A stretch of DNA of 64,000 bases from Limosilactobacillus reuteri (GTDB lineage: Bacteria; Bacillota; Bacilli; Lactobacillales; Lactobacillaceae), in assembly GCF_013694365.1 (NCBI RefSeq), contig NZ_CP059275.1, forward strand, positions 1,860,001-1,924,000. Direction: 5' to 3'. Below the pieces are notes generated by a model, which did no database searches, was not told where the DNA came from, and was given only the letters and a program-made list of their open reading frames with translations. The stretch's first letter is position 1, and each line of letters starts with the position of its first letter. Positions 62,898 through 64,000 of this stretch are shown in pieces. A program made the position numbers and the translations under genes.

Positions 62898-63932
62898 ATG
62901 TTAATTGCAGTTCATAACGATCAATTAGTGTTGGCTGAAAACGCAAAAAGCGATATGACATATTATTGTCCAGGATGCGGGCAGGGAGTGATCTTGCGGC
63001 GAGGAAAGCATAAGATTACTCATTATGCCCATAAGAAGGGAAATGACTGTGGCTTTAGCGAGGGTGAAACATTAGAACATTTAAAAGGGAAAAAACAGAT
63101 TTATCAATGGGCACAAAAGCATCATTGGAATCCGCAATTAGAAGTCTATTTTCCAACAATTACTCAACGACCGGATATTCTTTTAGAAATTAATGGACAA
63201 ACTGTAGCAGTTGAATTTCAATGTAGTCCCTTAAGCCTTGAAAAGTTATTAGCACGTAATGAAGGGTATCGTCAGTTAAGAATTCCGGTTTGGTGGATAT
63301 TAGGATCACCTTATTTGCGTAACTTGGGAAATAAGAAAATCGTTCAGTTTACGCAAATCTTTAGAAGGCAGTTTGTTCTCTTGTTTTGGGATGTGAAAAG
63401 GGCGCAATTAGTTATTGATCAGAAATATTGGCGTTGCTCCTATAGCCGGTTAAAGTATGATAAAAAAACTATTTTAATGGAGCAGATTGAAATGTTAAAG
63501 AAGAAACAGTATCATTTTCCAAATAAAGAAATAAGAAAACTATCATTAACTGCTTTAAAACTTACTGGACATGCTTTATCTGAATGTCCACTAGTATGCC
63601 ATGATCTCATTGCAAGCTGGCCGGCAATGTCTATTCCAATGATTATCTGGCGAATTGGTGTAATATTAGAGATAGAGAAATTCCCATTATTTTATTCTTG
63701 GGGAGATAAGGAATGGAAAAGATTATTAATGAAGGTAAACAAAAGCAATTGGTTATTCCCTGGTTGTTTACCTCCAGAAACAATCCGCAATATTATTATC
63801 AACCAATATACAAACGAATTAATTGCCTTTAAAGTAATTTGTAGAAGGGATAATCATCTTATTTTAATTCATCGTCCAAGATGGTTTAATGATTTACAGT
63901 TAAAACTACAGCTGGTTAAAAGGAGATCATAA
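62898..63932 (+). CDS. coiA: Competence protein CoiA family
   Basis: A 344-residue protein. YYCPGCGQGVILRRGKHKIT near 22-41 is the N-terminal zinc-finger-like unit with HYAHKKG, and RPDILLEINGQTVAVEFQCS near 93-112 is a nuclease-like core (D...E.Q). CoiA promotes recombination during natural transformation. Its 3' end has AAAAGGAG followed by ATCATAA, an apparent ribosome site for a following start. Confidence 0.9.
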   Translation: MLIAVHNDQLVLAENAKSDMTYYCPGCGQGVILRRGKHKITHYAHKKGNDCGFSEGETLEHLKGKKQIYQWAQKHHWNPQLEVYFPTITQRPDILLEINGQTVAVEFQCSPLSLEKLLARNEGYRQLRIPVWWILGSPYLRNLGNKKIVQFTQIFRRQFVLLFWDVKRAQLVIDQKYWRCSYSRLKYDKKTILMEQIEMLKKKQYHFPNKEIRKLSLTALKLTGHALSECPLVCHDLIASWPAMSIPMIIWRIGVILEIEKFPLFYSWGDKEWKRLLMKVNKSNWLFPGCLPPETIRNIIINQYTNELIAFKVICRRDNHLILIHRPRWFNDLQLKLQLVKRRS

Positions 63933-64000
63933 ATGGAGATGGAACGCATTAATGAAAATACTATTCGCGTTTTGGTAGATAATGATGATTTATCTGCTCG
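63933..64000 (+). CDS. mecA: Adaptor protein MecA, N-terminal part
   Basis: The first 22 codons read MEMERINENTIRVLVDNDDL and match the N-terminus of MecA, the ClpC adaptor that controls ComK/ComX and Spx degradation. The gene runs past the window end. In native Firmicutes genomes mecA precedes coiA, so its position after coiA continues the inverted gene order. Confidence 0.9.
   Translation, partial: MEMERINENTIRVLVDNDDLSA

Noticed and set aside
1..64000. Absence of ribosome sites read as leaderless translation in a compact genome.
   Set aside because: The few native-looking joins (215, 8380, 56543) carry strong Shine-Dalgarno sequences inside the upstream gene, and duplicated overlaps show that the spacing is artificial.
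1..64000. A 64-kb single operon or a phage-like unidirectional module.
   Set aside because: Genes are housekeeping and unrelated in function, and several known operons are in impossible order for one transcript.
1..64000. CRISPR arrays.
   Set aside because: I saw no regularly spaced short direct repeats; the repeats present are the 126/127-bp blocks, the 63-bp tandem copy and the 5S palindrome.

Overview
The window looks like low-GC Lactobacillaceae DNA, most like Limosilactobacillus reuteri. The basis is AT-rich lactic-acid-bacterial coding sequence, ClpL, a SEC10/PgrA-type surface protein, nucleoside deoxyribosyltransferase, D-2-hydroxyacid dehydrogenase, GH31 alpha-glucosidase, ISLre2-like and IS110 fragments, and a competence/stress cluster of MecA, CoiA, SpxH, RelQ and NadK. 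The species name is an inference.

The layout is abnormal, and this is the main result. Every gene is on the + strand. Nearly every start codon follows the previous stop codon with no spacer. Gene overlaps that should be shared appear twice in a row (3575-3590, 34815-34830, 35638-35645, 43423-43450, 45050-45057). Several operons run backwards although their genes read forward: rluD-nadK-relQ-spxH-pepD-coiA-mecA, addA before addB, toxin/antitoxin pairs, and C-terminal gene halves before N-terminal halves. The simplest explanation is that annotated genes were each turned to sense orientation and joined, with some contig-end flanks left in. Gene content is informative; spacing, operon structure, promoters and ribosome sites mostly are not.

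Region by region: 1-2398, a flavin cassette (two FMN reductases and ApbE). 2399-2811, group II intron 5' end plus an IS110 remnant. 2812-13218, a VOC protein, the CrcB/Fluc pair, a UvrA-like ABC protein, a VTT membrane protein, a DUF2075 ATPase, DXS, an LPXTG protein, an amino-acid permease and a secreted nuclease. 13219-13753, ISLre2-like and group II intron 3' debris. 13754-22375, DsbA-like oxidoreductase, esterase, HigBA-type toxin-antitoxin, tRNA-Arg, small membrane proteins, HAD phosphatase, deoxyribosyltransferase, split DUF421/DUF3290 genes and a PLD-like/P-loop ATPase fusion. 22376-34012, IS ends, thiolase, a LacI-type regulator, AddAB and an unknown protein. 34013-41623, thiamine salvage (ThiM, ThiD, ThiE), ClC channel, IS110 transposase, GH31 enzyme and PAP2 phosphatase. 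41624-49985, a perfect 5S rRNA palindrome, a tyrosine recombinase split by a 126-bp repeat, a GC-richer ABC exporter with TetR, and plasmid genes (DUF536, Mob, YafQ/DinJ). 49986-58147, PgrA-type protein, ClpL, aminotransferase, hydroxyacid dehydrogenase and OsmC. 58148-64000, a leftward rRNA-type promoter and leader, then the RluD-to-MecA cluster.

I found no convincing new multi-gene system. The best candidates for new biology are the PLD-like/ATPase fusion (20054-22375), the FMN reductase-PAS protein with an acidic repetitive tail beside ApbE (215-2398), and an unclassified 347-residue protein (32969-34012).
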